This document shows positions 25,515-34,672 of a DNA stretch of 64,000 nt, piece by piece; positions within the stretch are counted from its first letter, which is position 1; every line of letters starts with the position of its first letter. This stretch comes from Leclercia adecarboxylata. GTDB lineage: Bacteria; Pseudomonadota; Gammaproteobacteria; Enterobacterales; Enterobacteriaceae. The notes beneath the pieces are model-generated. The model saw nothing but the letters and a program-made list of their open reading frames with translations. It did not search any database and had not been told where the DNA came from. The DNA lies in assembly GCF_023639785.1 (NCBI RefSeq), contig NZ_CP098325.1:2108001-2172000 (forward strand), given 5' to 3'. Position numbers and translations under genes: made by a program.

Positions 25515-26330
25515 ATGCGACAGATTAATCGCCATCCCACCTCAGGCATGCGGCTGATGCTGGTGATGCTGCCGTTTGTCCTCCTGCTGGCCGCTTACTT
25601 CTTCGGCTCAGCGGTGCGGCTGGATGCCAATCCGCATGACAAGCTGCTGCCCGGCCTGCAGCAGATGCTGGATGCCGTCTCCCGGATGGCATTCACTCCG
25701 GACAAGCGCAGCGGCGAGTATCTGTTCTGGGTTGACACCCTGGTGAGCCTCGCCCGGCTGCTGGTGGGGCTGGCGATCGCCTCCCTTATCGGTCTGTGCA
25801 TCGGCATCACCGCCGGGGTGTTTCCGATGTGGCGTGCGTCCCTTTCGCCGCTGATGACGGTGCTGTCGATGATCCCGCCCCTGGCGATCCTGCCGGTGCT
25901 GTTTATCGTCTTCGGTCTGGACGAGCTGTCGAAAATCATGCTGATTGTTATCGGCATCACGCCGATGCTGGCCCGGGATCTGGAGCACCGCGCCTGCGAA
26001 ATCCCGCCGGAAATCCTGATTAAGGCCCAGACGCTGGGGGCCAACAGCTGGACGCTGGTGCTGCGGGTGGTGCTTCCGCAGCTGCTGTCGCGCCTGCTCA
26101 CCTCCCTGCGCCTGCTGCTGGGGTCGGCGTGGTTATTCCTTATCTCGGCTGAGGCCATCTCGTCCACCGCCGGGCTCGGATACCGCATATTCCTTGTGCG
26201 CCGCTATATGGCGATGGACGTCATCATCCCGTATGTCCTGTGGATCACCCTGCTGGCCTGGCTGATGGATCTGGCCCTGCGCCGGCTGCACAAGCGCTGT
26301 TTCCCGTGGGCGGAAGGAGGCAAAGCATGA
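25515..26330 (+). CDS. ABC transporter permease (guanidine operon)
   Basis: The protein (271 aa from ATG 25515) has about six membrane helices and the binding-protein-dependent permease loop that contacts the ATPase, here EILIKAQTLGANSWTLVLR. ATG 25515 has GGAG 5 nt upstream; GTG 25494 or ATG 25497, overlapping the previous stop, are alternatives. It forms the membrane channel with the ATPase at 26327, whose start overlaps its stop. Confidence 0.88.
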   Translation: MRQINRHPTSGMRLMLVMLPFVLLLAAYFFGSAVRLDANPHDKLLPGLQQMLDAVSRMAFTPDKRSGEYLFWVDTLVSLARLLVGLAIASLIGLCIGITAGVFPMWRASLSPLMTVLSMIPPLAILPVLFIVFGLDELSKIMLIVIGITPMLARDLEHRACEIPPEILIKAQTLGANSWTLVLRVVLPQLLSRLLTSLRLLLGSAWLFLISAEAISSTAGLGYRIFLVRRYMAMDVIIPYVLWITLLAWLMDLALRRLHKRCFPWAEGGKA

Positions 26331-27103
26331 GTTTTATCACTATCGACAATATCTGGCAGGAGTACGGCGACCACGTGGTGCTGGAGCGCCTGAACCTGCA
26401 GATCAAAGAGGGCGAGTTCTGCTCGATGGTCGGCGCGTCCGGCTGCGGGAAATCGACCTTTCTGCGCCTGCTGCTTGGTCAGGAGCGGCCCAGCCGGGGC
26501 GTCATCACCCTCGACGGCAAGCCGCTGGTCGCCGAGCCGGACAGCCGCCGGGGCGTAGTGTTCCAGCGCTACTCCGTCTTTCCGCATCTCAGCGTGCTGG
26601 ATAACGTAGCCATCGGCCTCGAACTGCCGCAATCCCCGCTGCTCGGAAGACTCTTTGGCGCGAAAAAACGCGCTGCCCGGGCGCAGGCGGCAGAGATGCT
26701 GGAGAAGGTCGGCCTCGGTCATGCCCTGGATAAATACCCGGCCCAGCTCTCGGGCGGCATGCAGCAGCGCCTGGCCATTGCCCAGGCCTTCATCATGCAG
26801 CCGCGGGTGTTGCTGCTTGACGAGCCCTTTGGCGCGCTCGACCCGGGCATCCGCAAGGATATGCATGGGCTGCTGCTGAAGCTGTGGGGCGAAACCCGCA
26901 TGACGGTCTTTATGGTCACCCACGATCTCTCCGAAGGCTTTAACCTCGGCACCCGCCTGCTGGTGTTCGACAAGGTGCGCCTCGATCCCCAGGCCCCGAA
27001 CGCCTACGGGGCGCGCATTACCTACGACATTCCGCTCAACGAGACGCGACTCTCCACCCTGAGCGGGACGGTTTCCAATAACGTTTATGCATTGAGAGGG
27101 TAA
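26327..27103 (+). CDS. ABC transporter ATP-binding protein (guanidine operon)
   Basis: The 258-aa protein has Walker A GASGCGKST (36-44), the signature LSGGMQQR, Walker B VLLLDEPFGALD and the H-loop VTHDLSE. It powers uptake through the 25515 permease. AGGAGG lies 7 nt before ATG 26327, which overlaps the permease stop by 4 nt, so translation is coupled. Confidence 0.92.
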   Translation: MSFITIDNIWQEYGDHVVLERLNLQIKEGEFCSMVGASGCGKSTFLRLLLGQERPSRGVITLDGKPLVAEPDSRRGVVFQRYSVFPHLSVLDNVAIGLELPQSPLLGRLFGAKKRAARAQAAEMLEKVGLGHALDKYPAQLSGGMQQRLAIAQAFIMQPRVLLLDEPFGALDPGIRKDMHGLLLKLWGETRMTVFMVTHDLSEGFNLGTRLLVFDKVRLDPQAPNAYGARITYDIPLNETRLSTLSGTVSNNVYALRG

Positions 27104-27107
27104 ACCT

Positions 27108-27818
27108 GTGAACACGACTCTACGCGACGAGATCCTGCCGGGCGGCGGCCATCTCTCTTTTGTGCTCAAGCGCGGGCAGATCCTGCGTATCACCGACATC
27201 GAAGGCGGGGCCAACGTCAGCCTGATGCTGCTCAACGCCCATGAGAAAAGCGAGCGCCTGAACCTGCCGGATACCCTGAAGGGCCAGCACACCGCGCGCC
27301 TCACCGCCGGGCACTGCTTCTACTCCGATATGGGCCGCGTGCTGGCGGGCATCACCACCGATACCTGCGGCTGGCACGACCCCTTCGGCGGCGTGCTCAA
27401 CGCCGCCGAAACCACGGAAAAATACGGTCAGGGGCGCTATCAGGAGCTGCGCAACGGCTTCTTCCGCAACGGCACCGATAACCTGCTGGTGGAGATGGGC
27501 AAGTGGGATCTTAACCTTGAAGATCTGCTGATGGTGGTGAACCTCTTCAGCAAAGTGACGGTGGATCAGCAGGGCCAGTTCAGCTTCCACAGCGGCTACT
27601 CGCAGCCGGGCAGCTATGTGGATCTGTTCGCCCCGATGGACACCCTGGTGGTGATGACCGCGCTGCAACACCCGATGGATCCCTCCCGGGAGTATGCCCC
27701 GCGCCCGGTACAGCTCTGCTGGCGACAGGCAGAGGACGAACAGGCGGCGATTAACGCCCTGTTGACGCGTCCTGAAAACGAACGCGCCATCACCAACACC
27801 CAACTTTTCGCCCTGTAA
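27108..27818 (+). CDS. cgdA: Carboxyguanidine deiminase subunit (urea amidolyase-associated, DUF1989)
   Basis: The 236-aa protein starts at GTG 27108, 7 nt after GAGAGGG, and belongs to the DUF1989 (urea amidolyase-associated) family. It has [20 protein letters not shown], a Cys in [13 protein letters not shown], and a late [19 protein letters not shown]. With the next protein it forms the deiminase that converts carboxyguanidine to allophanate and ammonia. The assignment to the A or B subunit is tentative. It is about 32% shorter in its C-terminal tail relationship to nothing unusual; it looks complete. Confidence 0.85.
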   Translation: MNTTLRDEILPGGGHLSFVLKRGQILRITDIEGGANVSLMLLNAHEKSERLNLPDTLKGQHTARLTAGHCFYSDMGRVLAGITTDTCGWHDPFGGVLNAAETTEKYGQGRYQELRNGFFRNGTDNLLVEMGKWDLNLEDLLMVVNLFSKVTVDQQGQFSFHSGYSQPGSYVDLFAPMDTLVVMTALQHPMDPSREYAPRPVQLCWRQAEDEQAAINALLTRPENERAITNTQLFAL

Positions 27819-27829
27819 GGAGCCACATC

Positions 27830-28462
27830 ATGACCGTAGCCAGCGAAAAACATACCCAGGACGCCAGCTTCCGCCATGTGATCCCGGCGGGGGAGCCTTA
27901 CCTGTTTGAAGTCAAAAAAGGCCAGACCCTGCGCCTGCTGGATCTGGAAGGTAACCAGGCGGTAGACACCCTGTTTTATAACGCCGATAACCCGCGCGAG
28001 CGCTACGACGCCCAGCGCACCCTGCGTCGCCAGAACAACGCCTATCTCACCCGCGGCAGCGTGCTCTGGTCCAACCTGGGTAATCCGCTGCTGACTATTG
28101 TGGCGGATACCTGCGGACGGCACGACACCCTCGGCGGCGCCTGCGCCCAGGAGAGCAACACCGTGCGTTATGCCCTCGACAAAGGCCACATGCACAGCTG
28201 CCGGGATAACTTCCTCTGCGCCTGTCTGCACGATGGCCGTCTGCAAAAGCGGGATATCGCGGCCAACATCAACTTCTTTATGAACGTGCCGGTTACCCCG
28301 GAGGGGGGCCTGACCTTTGCCGACGGCATCTCGGCCCCGGGTAAATACGTCGAGCTGCGCGCGGAGTGCAACGTCATCGTGCTGATCTCCAACTGCCCGC
28401 AGCTGAATAACCCCTGCAACGGCTGGAACCCGACGCCCGCGGAGGTGCTGGTATGGAATTAA
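27830..28462 (+). CDS. cgdB: Carboxyguanidine deiminase second subunit (DUF1989)
   Basis: The 210-aa protein is related to the preceding one, sharing a [18 protein letters not shown] segment, [20 protein letters not shown], and a C-terminal [15 protein letters not shown]. Cys and His in the TCGRHD segment are likely metal or catalytic ligands, by family. It pairs with the 27108 product to deiminate carboxyguanidine to allophanate. AAGGAG lies before ATG 27830, 11 bp after the previous stop. Confidence 0.85.
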   Translation: MTVASEKHTQDASFRHVIPAGEPYLFEVKKGQTLRLLDLEGNQAVDTLFYNADNPRERYDAQRTLRRQNNAYLTRGSVLWSNLGNPLLTIVADTCGRHDTLGGACAQESNTVRYALDKGHMHSCRDNFLCACLHDGRLQKRDIAANINFFMNVPVTPEGGLTFADGISAPGKYVELRAECNVIVLISNCPQLNNPCNGWNPTPAEVLVWN

Positions 28463-28539
28463 CCACAACCCGCTGGCAGCGCCTGCGCCAGATGATTTAC
28501 CGCCTGTTTGAAGTGCGAGCCGGACGGATCCTGCCGTAA
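28453..28539 (+). CDS. Possible 28-aa peptide between cgdB and the carboxylase
   Basis: A frame [13 protein letters not shown]...AGRILP starts inside the last codons of cgdB (10-nt overlap) and fills part of the 152-bp gap before the carboxylase. It is basic, with an amphipathic [11 protein letters not shown] stretch. There is no clear Shine-Dalgarno, but the overlap could allow coupled translation. It could be a leader peptide or chance. Confidence 0.25.
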   Translation: MELTTTRWQRLRQMIYRLFEVRAGRILP

Positions 28540-28614
28540 ATCTTTTATCCCCGTGGACGACCATGCGGTGAGCCAGTTTCCGGCGGGACGACCCGCCACC
28601 ATTGAGTCTGAACT

Positions 28615-31600
28615 ATGTTGACGAAACTCCTGATTGCTAACCGCGGGGCGATTGCCTGCCGCATTCTGCGCACCCTGCGCGCCATGAACATCGGCGGCGT
28701 GGCGGTCTATTCCGAGGCGGATATCAGCAGCCTGCATATCCGCGAGGCCGACGACGCCCTGAGCCTGGGCGATGGCCCGGCGGCGAATACCTATCTGGTG
28801 AGTGACAAAATTATCGCCGCAGCGCTTGCGAGCGGGGCAGAGGCTATTCACCCCGGCTACGGCTTTCTCTCGGAGAACGCCGCCTTTGCCGAAGCCTGCG
28901 AAGCCGCGGGCATTGCCTTTGTCGGCCCCACGCCGGAGCAGCTGCGCCTGTTTGGCCTGAAACACACCGCCCGGGCGCTGGCGAAAACGCACGGCGTGCC
29001 GATGCTGGAGGGCACCGGGCTGCTGGCGGATGTGCATGATGCCTTGCAGGCGGCAGAGCAGGTCGGCTATCCGGTGATGCTCAAAAGCACGGCGGGCGGG
29101 GGCGGGATCGGCATGCGCGTCTGTTACAGCGCGGCGGAACTCTCGGATGCCTACGACGCCGTAGTGCGGCTGGGTAAAAACAACTTCAGCGATGCGGGCG
29201 TCTTTATCGAGAAGTACATCGAGCGGGCGCGTCACCTTGAGGTGCAACTCTTTGGCGACGGCAACGGAGAGGTGATTGCCCTGGGCGTACGGGACTGTTC
29301 TGTACAGCGCCGCAACCAGAAGGTCATCGAAGAGACCCCCGCGCCCAACCTGCCGGACGGCATGGCGGAGGCGCTCTGCGCGGCCGCAATCAAGCTCGGC
29401 AAAGCGGTCAACTACCGCAGCGCGGGCACGGTGGAGTTTGTCTATGACAGCGACGCGGCCCGGTTCTATTTCCTCGAAGTGAATACCCGTTTACAGGTGG
29501 AGCACGGCGTCACCGAGCAGGTGTGGGGCGTGGATCTGGTGCGCTGGATGATTGAGCTGGCGGCAGGCACCCTGCCGCCGCTGGCGATTCTGGCTGAAAG
29601 CCTGACCCCTGAGGGCCACGTCATTCAGGCGCGGGTCTATGCCGAAGATCCGGGCCGCCAGTTCCAGCCTTCACCCGGCCTGCTGACCGAAGTGGTGTTC
29701 CCGGCAGACGATCGCCGCACGCTGCGCATCGACAGCTGGGTGGAGTCGGGCTGCGAGGTGCCGCCCTTTTTTGACCCGATGCTGGCGAAAATCATCGCCT
29801 GGCAACCGACGCGTGAAGCCGCCATTGACGCCCTGCACGCCGCGCTGGGTGATACCCGCCTGTATGGCGTGGAGACTAACCGCAGCTACCTGCAGCAGAT
29901 TTTAACCTTCACGCCGTTTGCCCGCGGCGAGCCCTGGACCCGCTGTCTGGAAGGGCTCGTTTATCAGGCCGTGACCCTTGAGGTGCTCAGCCCCGGGACG
30001 CAAACCACGATTCAGGACTATCCGGGACGCACCGGCTACTGGGCGGTGGGCGTACCGCCATCAGGTCCGATGGACAGCCGCGCGCTGCGTCTTGGCAACC
30101 GGCTTCTCGGCAACGACGAGGGGGCCGCCGGGCTGGAGATCACCCTCAGCGGCCCGACGCTGAAGTTTAACTGCGATGCCCAGCTGGCGGTGACCGGGGC
30201 GGAAATTGCCCTGACCCTGGACGGCGAGCCGCTGGAGAACAACCGGGTCTACCGGGTGCGGAGCGGCATGACGCTGCGGATGGGCGATATTCGCGGCGAG
30301 GGCGTGCGCAGCTATCTCTGCCTGCGCGGGGGCGTCAACGTGCCGGATTATCTCGGCAGCAAAAGCACCTTTACGCTGGGGCAGTTTGGCGGCCACGCCG
30401 GTCGCGCGCTGCGTACCGGCGACGTGCTGCATCTTTCGCCATTGACATCGTTATGCCCGGCGCAGTCGCTGCCCCCGGCCCTGCGCACCACCCTGGCTGC
30501 CGTGCGCACTCTGAGGGTGATCTACGGCCCGCACGGCGCGCCGGAGTATTTCACGCCTGGCTACATGAACACCTTTTTTGCCACCGACTGGGAGGTGCAT
30601 TTCAACTCCAGCCGCACCGGCGTGCGCCTGATCGGGCCTAAACCCGAGTGGGTGCGCGAGAGCGGCGGCGAGGCGGGGCTGCATCCGTCGAATATTCACG
30701 ACAACCCCTACGCCATCGGCGCGGTGGATTTTACCGGCGACATGCCGGTGATCCTCGGCCCGGATGGCCCCAGCCTGGGCGGGTTCGTCTGCCCGGTGAC
30801 CATCATTGAAGCCGACCTCCACGCGGTAGGGCAGCTGAAGGCGGGGGATAAGGTGCGCTTTGTGCCGGTGGATATCGCCACCGCCCGCCAGCTGGCCCAG
30901 GCGCAGGCCACGCAGATCGCCAGCCTGCACCCGATGGACGTGGCATGGCAGCCCGTGGAACCGGCCTCGCCGGTGGTGCTGGTGCAGGGACAGGCCGATA
31001 AGCGGCTGGTGGCCCGGCTCTCCGGCGACACCCATCTGCTGCTGGAGATTGGCGACCCGGAGCTGGATCTGGTCCTGCGTTTTCGCGCCCACGCCCTGAT
31101 GCAGGCCCTTGAGGCGCGGGCGCTGGACGGCGTTATCGATCTGACCCCGGGGATCCGCTCCCTGCAGATCCACTATCAGCCGGAGTCGCTCACGCTGGCG
31201 AGCCTGCTGGATACCCTCGCCGGGCTGTGGCAGGCGGTCTGCGAGCAGGATGCCCTTGAGGTGCCGTCGCGCATCGTCTGGCTGCCGCTCTCCTGGGACG
31301 ACCCGGCCTGCCAGAAGGCCATCGACAAATACATGACCACCGTGCGCCGGGACGCCCCCTGGTGTCCGAGCAACCTGGAGTTCATCCGCCGGATTAACGA
31401 TCTGGCGAATGTGGATGAAGTCTACCGAACGGTGTTCGACGCCAGCTATCTGGTGATGGGGCTGGGAGATGTCTACCTCGGTGCGCCGGTGGCTACGCCG
31501 CTGGATCCGCGGCATCGTCTGGTCACCACCAAGTACAACCCGGCCCGCACCTGGACGGCAGAAAACTCGGTGGGCATCGGCGGAGCCTATCTCTGCGTCT

Positions 31601-32217
31601 ACGGCATGGAGGGGCCGGGGGGGTATCAGTTTGTCGGCCGCACCCTGCAGATGTGGAGTCGCTATCACGCGGTGGCGGATTTTGGCGGCAAGCCCTGGCT
31701 GCTGCGCTTCTTCGACCAGATCCGCTTCTACCCGGTCTCGGCCGACGAGCTGCTCACCATTCGCCGCGATTTCCCGCTGGGGCGCTATCCGCTGCGCATC
31801 GAGCACACCAGCCTGAAGCTGGCGGAGTATCAGCAGTTCCTCGCCGACGACGCCCAGGAGATAGACGCCTTTCGCGCTCATCAGCAGGCGGCTTTTAACG
31901 CCGAGCGCGAGCGCTGGATCGCCAACGGCCAGGCGCATTTCGACAGCAGCGACGTGCTGGCGGAGGAGGGCGACGATGCGCCGCTCCAGCCGGGACAGGA
32001 GGGCATCGACAGCCCGGTCTCCGGCAACCTGTGGCAGGTGAGCGTTGAGGTCGGCAAAGCCGTGCGCGAGGGCGATGTGCTGGTGGTGCTGGAGTCGATG
32101 AAGATGGAGATCCCGCTGCTTGCCACGCAGGACGGTATTGTCAGCCAGGTGCGCGTCCAGCCGGGTTCTCCGGTCCGGGCGGGTCAGTGTGTGGTGGTTC
32201 TGGAGAAAACAGCATGA
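28615..32217 (+). CDS. Urea carboxylase-type guanidine carboxylase (biotin-dependent)
   Basis: The 1200-aa enzyme has, in order, a biotin carboxylase/ATP-grasp domain (1-450; HPGYGFLSEN, STAGGGGIGMR, EVNTRLQVEHGVTE), carboxyltransferase domains of the KipA then KipI type (about 460-1090), and a biotinyl domain with ESMKMEI, Lys1163 being the biotin site. This is the full urea carboxylase layout. With the guanidine-I riboswitch and both deiminase subunits, its substrate is probably guanidine, carboxylated with ATP and bicarbonate. ATG 28615 has only a weak site. Confidence 0.92.
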   Translation: MLTKLLIANRGAIACRILRTLRAMNIGGVAVYSEADISSLHIREADDALSLGDGPAANTYLVSDKIIAAALASGAEAIHPGYGFLSENAAFAEACEAAGIAFVGPTPEQLRLFGLKHTARALAKTHGVPMLEGTGLLADVHDALQAAEQVGYPVMLKSTAGGGGIGMRVCYSAAELSDAYDAVVRLGKNNFSDAGVFIEKYIERARHLEVQLFGDGNGEVIALGVRDCSVQRRNQKVIEETPAPNLPDGMAEALCAAAIKLGKAVNYRSAGTVEFVYDSDAARFYFLEVNTRLQVEHGVTEQVWGVDLVRWMIELAAGTLPPLAILAESLTPEGHVIQARVYAEDPGRQFQPSPGLLTEVVFPADDRRTLRIDSWVESGCEVPPFFDPMLAKIIAWQPTREAAIDALHAALGDTRLYGVETNRSYLQQILTFTPFARGEPWTRCLEGLVYQAVTLEVLSPGTQTTIQDYPGRTGYWAVGVPPSGPMDSRALRLGNRLLGNDEGAAGLEITLSGPTLKFNCDAQLAVTGAEIALTLDGEPLENNRVYRVRSGMTLRMGDIRGEGVRSYLCLRGGVNVPDYLGSKSTFTLGQFGGHAGRALRTGDVLHLSPLTSLCPAQSLPPALRTTLAAVRTLRVIYGPHGAPEYFTPGYMNTFFATDWEVHFNSSRTGVRLIGPKPEWVRESGGEAGLHPSNIHDNPYAIGAVDFTGDMPVILGPDGPSLGGFVCPVTIIEADLHAVGQLKAGDKVRFVPVDIATARQLAQAQATQIASLHPMDVAWQPVEPASPVVLVQGQADKRLVARLSGDTHLLLEIGDPELDLVLRFRAHALMQALEARALDGVIDLTPGIRSLQIHYQPESLTLASLLDTLAGLWQAVCEQDALEVPSRIVWLPLSWDDPACQKAIDKYMTTVRRDAPWCPSNLEFIRRINDLANVDEVYRTVFDASYLVMGLGDVYLGAPVATPLDPRHRLVTTKYNPARTWTAENSVGIGGAYLCVYGMEGPGGYQFVGRTLQMWSRYHAVADFGGKPWLLRFFDQIRFYPVSADELLTIRRDFPLGRYPLRIEHTSLKLAEYQQFLADDAQEIDAFRAHQQAAFNAERERWIANGQAHFDSSDVLAEEGDDAPLQPGQEGIDSPVSGNLWQVSVEVGKAVREGDVLVVLESMKMEIPLLATQDGIVSQVRVQPGSPVRAGQCVVVLEKTA

Positions 32218-34013
32218 AGCATCTTTATGATTTACGCCTCGATGTCCTGGCGCAGGCTTACGGTGAAGGCCGCCTTACGCCGCGGGAAGTGGTGAGTAAC
32301 CTGCGCGAGCGGGCGCTGGCCCTGAACCCGGAGTTCAATGCCTTTATCTGTCTGCTCACCCCGGAAGAGCTGGAACCTTATCTGACGGCGCTTGAGGGCC
32401 ACTCCTTGCAGACGCTGCCGCTTTATGGCGTGCCCTTTGCCATTAAAGATAATATCGATCTGGCGGGCGTCGTGACGACCGCCGCCTGCCCGGCGTTTGC
32501 TTATCGTGCAGAGCAGGACGCCACCGTCGTCGGGCAGCTGATCGCCCTGGGGGCAATCCCGCTGGGGAAAACCAATCTCGACCAGTTCGCCACCGGACTG
32601 AACGGCACCCGCTCCCCCTATGGCGCGTGTCGCAACAGCGTGCATGCGGACTATCCGTCGGGCGGCTCCAGCGCCGGGTCATCGCTGGCGGTGGCGCTGG
32701 GGCTGGTGAGTTTTGCGCTCGGCACCGACACCGCCGGGAGCGGACGCGTGCCCGCCGCGCTGAACAACCTCGTCGGGCTGAAAGCCACCAAAGGGTTGAT
32801 CTCCACCGCTGGGGTGGTGCCTGCCTGCCGCACGCTGGACTGCGTGACCTTCTTTACCACCACCGCAGCGGAAGCCAGCCAGCTGCTGGCCCTGACGGCG
32901 GTTCAGGATCCGCGTGATGACTACAGCCGCGCTAACCCGGCGTGGAACGGGGCGCAGGCGTTTGGCGTACCCGCAGCAGGTTTTCGTTTCGGCGTGCCGG
33001 ACCGGCTGGAATTTCTCGGCTGCACCGAGAGCGAGGCGCTGTATCACGCCGCCAAAGACCGCTTAATCGCCCTGGGGGGCGTGCCGGTGACCATCGATTT
33101 CTCGCCGTTTCTGGCGGCGGCGTCGCTGCTCTATAATGGCCCGTGGGTGGCGGAGCGTTATCATGTGGCGGGCAAACTCATTGAACAGCAGCCGGATGCG
33201 GTGCTGCCGGTTATTCGCGATGTGCTGAGCAACGCCCCGGGCACCGATGCGGTGGCGGCCTTTGAAGCCCAGTACCAGCTTCAGCATTTCAAACGCCAGT
33301 GCGATGAGATAATGGCGGATCTGGACTGCGTGCTCACGCCCACTTACCCGCGCCCGGTGACCCTGGCGGAGCTGGCGGAAGAGCCGGTTAAGCGCAACTC
33401 CGATCTGGGGATCTACACCAACTTTATGAACCTACTGGACTATGCCGCCGTGGCGGTGCCTGACGGGCATATGGCCAACGGTCTGCCCTCGGGCGTGACG
33501 TTGTTTGGCCGGGCGTTCACCGACCAGTATCTGCTGAGCCTTGCCGGTGCCCTGGAGCGTCACCAGAATCTGGTGCTGCCCGGGGATCGCGCCCTGCACG
33601 AAACTGTCCCTGACAACACGGCCAGCCACGATCGCCTGTCGATCGTGGTTTGCGGGGCGCATCTGGACGGGCTGGCGCTCAATCACCAGCTGCGCCAGCG
33701 TGGAGCAAGGTTACGCGAGACCACCCGTAGCGCGCCGCACTATTGCCTGTATGCCCTGGCCGACGGAAAACGGCCCGGCATGGTCCGCGACCGCGAACGG
33801 GGGGCGGCGATTGCCGTGGAAGTGTGGGAGCTGCCCCACGCCGAAGTGGGATCCTTTCTGGCAGGAATTCCTGCCCCGCTGGGGCTCGGGAAAGTGGAAC
33901 TGGAGGACGGGCGCTGGTTGACCGGTTTCATCTGCGAGGAGTATGGCCTGCAGGGGGCGAAGGATATTACGGCGTTCGGTGGCTGGAGAGCCTGGCTTAC
34001 TCAGGCTGAGTAA
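32214..34013 (+). CDS. atzF: Allophanate hydrolase
   Basis: The 599-aa protein has an amidase-signature domain (1-450) with Lys78 (FAIKDN), Ser152 (GGSSAGSS) and nucleophile Ser176 (GTDTAGSGR), then the C-terminal allophanate hydrolase domain ending ITAFGGWRAW. It splits allophanate into ammonium and CO2, the last step of the pathway. ATG 32214 overlaps the carboxylase stop by 4 nt, so they are coupled. A long perfect hairpin spans the stop codon. Confidence 0.93.
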   Translation: MKHLYDLRLDVLAQAYGEGRLTPREVVSNLRERALALNPEFNAFICLLTPEELEPYLTALEGHSLQTLPLYGVPFAIKDNIDLAGVVTTAACPAFAYRAEQDATVVGQLIALGAIPLGKTNLDQFATGLNGTRSPYGACRNSVHADYPSGGSSAGSSLAVALGLVSFALGTDTAGSGRVPAALNNLVGLKATKGLISTAGVVPACRTLDCVTFFTTTAAEASQLLALTAVQDPRDDYSRANPAWNGAQAFGVPAAGFRFGVPDRLEFLGCTESEALYHAAKDRLIALGGVPVTIDFSPFLAAASLLYNGPWVAERYHVAGKLIEQQPDAVLPVIRDVLSNAPGTDAVAAFEAQYQLQHFKRQCDEIMADLDCVLTPTYPRPVTLAELAEEPVKRNSDLGIYTNFMNLLDYAAVAVPDGHMANGLPSGVTLFGRAFTDQYLLSLAGALERHQNLVLPGDRALHETVPDNTASHDRLSIVVCGAHLDGLALNHQLRQRGARLRETTRSAPHYCLYALADGKRPGMVRDRERGAAIAVEVWELPHAEVGSFLAGIPAPLGLGKVELEDGRWLTGFICEEYGLQGAKDITAFGGWRAWLTQAE

Positions 34014-34019
34014 GCCAGG
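33991..34019. terminator. 13-bp perfect hairpin over the atzF stop codon
   Basis: CCTGGCTTACTCA, loop GGC, TGAGTAAGCCAGG; the TAA stop lies in the right arm. It separates atzF from the convergent dmsD. There is no T-tract, so it may stabilise the mRNA end rather than terminate by itself. Confidence 0.5.
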
Positions 34020-34025
34020 GAGAGG

Positions 34026-34625
34026 TTAACGGTAGAGCGGTTTTTCGGCCACGGGTATCAGCAGGCCGGATTGCCACTCTGCCAGCGTCAACCGGGTCAG
34101 TTTGCCCAGCGCGCGGTAGAAGGGGTGGTTTGCGTTTTCAATGAACACGGAAAGAAAACGGCTGCTCCAGGGCAGCAGATGCCAGGCCAGAAGCTGGTCG
34201 CGCTCCGCGTCACGGCCGGTTTCAGACAGCCAGGCCGCCATCAGCAGCAGGGCACCAAAGTGATCTTCCGGCTCGTTTTGCGCCATCTCGAAGGCAATGC
34301 CGTTGTCCCGCATCCACTGGCGCAGCGCCAGGGTGGAATCCCCGAACAGCACCGACTCGCGATCCAGCCACACTGACCCCCACGGCGGCGCGGGCAGCGC
34401 CCACGGGCCGACAAACAGACGCTGCCAGGCGGTGCGTAACGGCTCATCCCCCGGCTCGCGCAGTTCGTCGGCGACGGGGCCCAGCAGGGTGTTATCCAGC
34501 GGCCAGTCGTGCAGCCAGTCGGTCTGCGTCAAACCCGTAACCAGCGGCGCAGCCTCAGGGCTGTCCGGCGCGTAGTAAAACAGTGCGCCCAACACGCGGG
34601 CAGTAAAAGCAAACGACTCTCTCAT
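34026..34625 (-). CDS. dmsD: Tat proofreading chaperone DmsD
   Basis: The 199-aa protein follows E. coli DmsD closely: ARVLGALFYYAP, WQRLFVGPWALP, PPWGSVWLDRESVLFGDSTL and the invariant EPEDHFG-LLLMAAW segment. It binds the Tat leader of the molybdoenzyme encoded just upstream and holds it until cofactor loading. It lies 48 bp downstream of ynfE on the same strand. Confidence 0.93.
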   Translation of the reverse strand: MRESFAFTARVLGALFYYAPDSPEAAPLVTGLTQTDWLHDWPLDNTLLGPVADELREPGDEPLRTAWQRLFVGPWALPAPPWGSVWLDRESVLFGDSTLALRQWMRDNGIAFEMAQNEPEDHFGALLLMAAWLSETGRDAERDQLLAWHLLPWSSRFLSVFIENANHPFYRALGKLTRLTLAEWQSGLLIPVAEKPLYR

Positions 34626-34672
34626 ACTTCATCCTTCAACGGCGCGGGTTGCCCCGCGCGAACTCATTGTGA

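Noticed and set aside
30451..31938. A 495-codon open frame antisense to the guanidine carboxylase
   Set aside because: The sense strand encodes a full, conserved carboxylase; the antisense product is His/Gln/Arg-rich and looks like no known protein.
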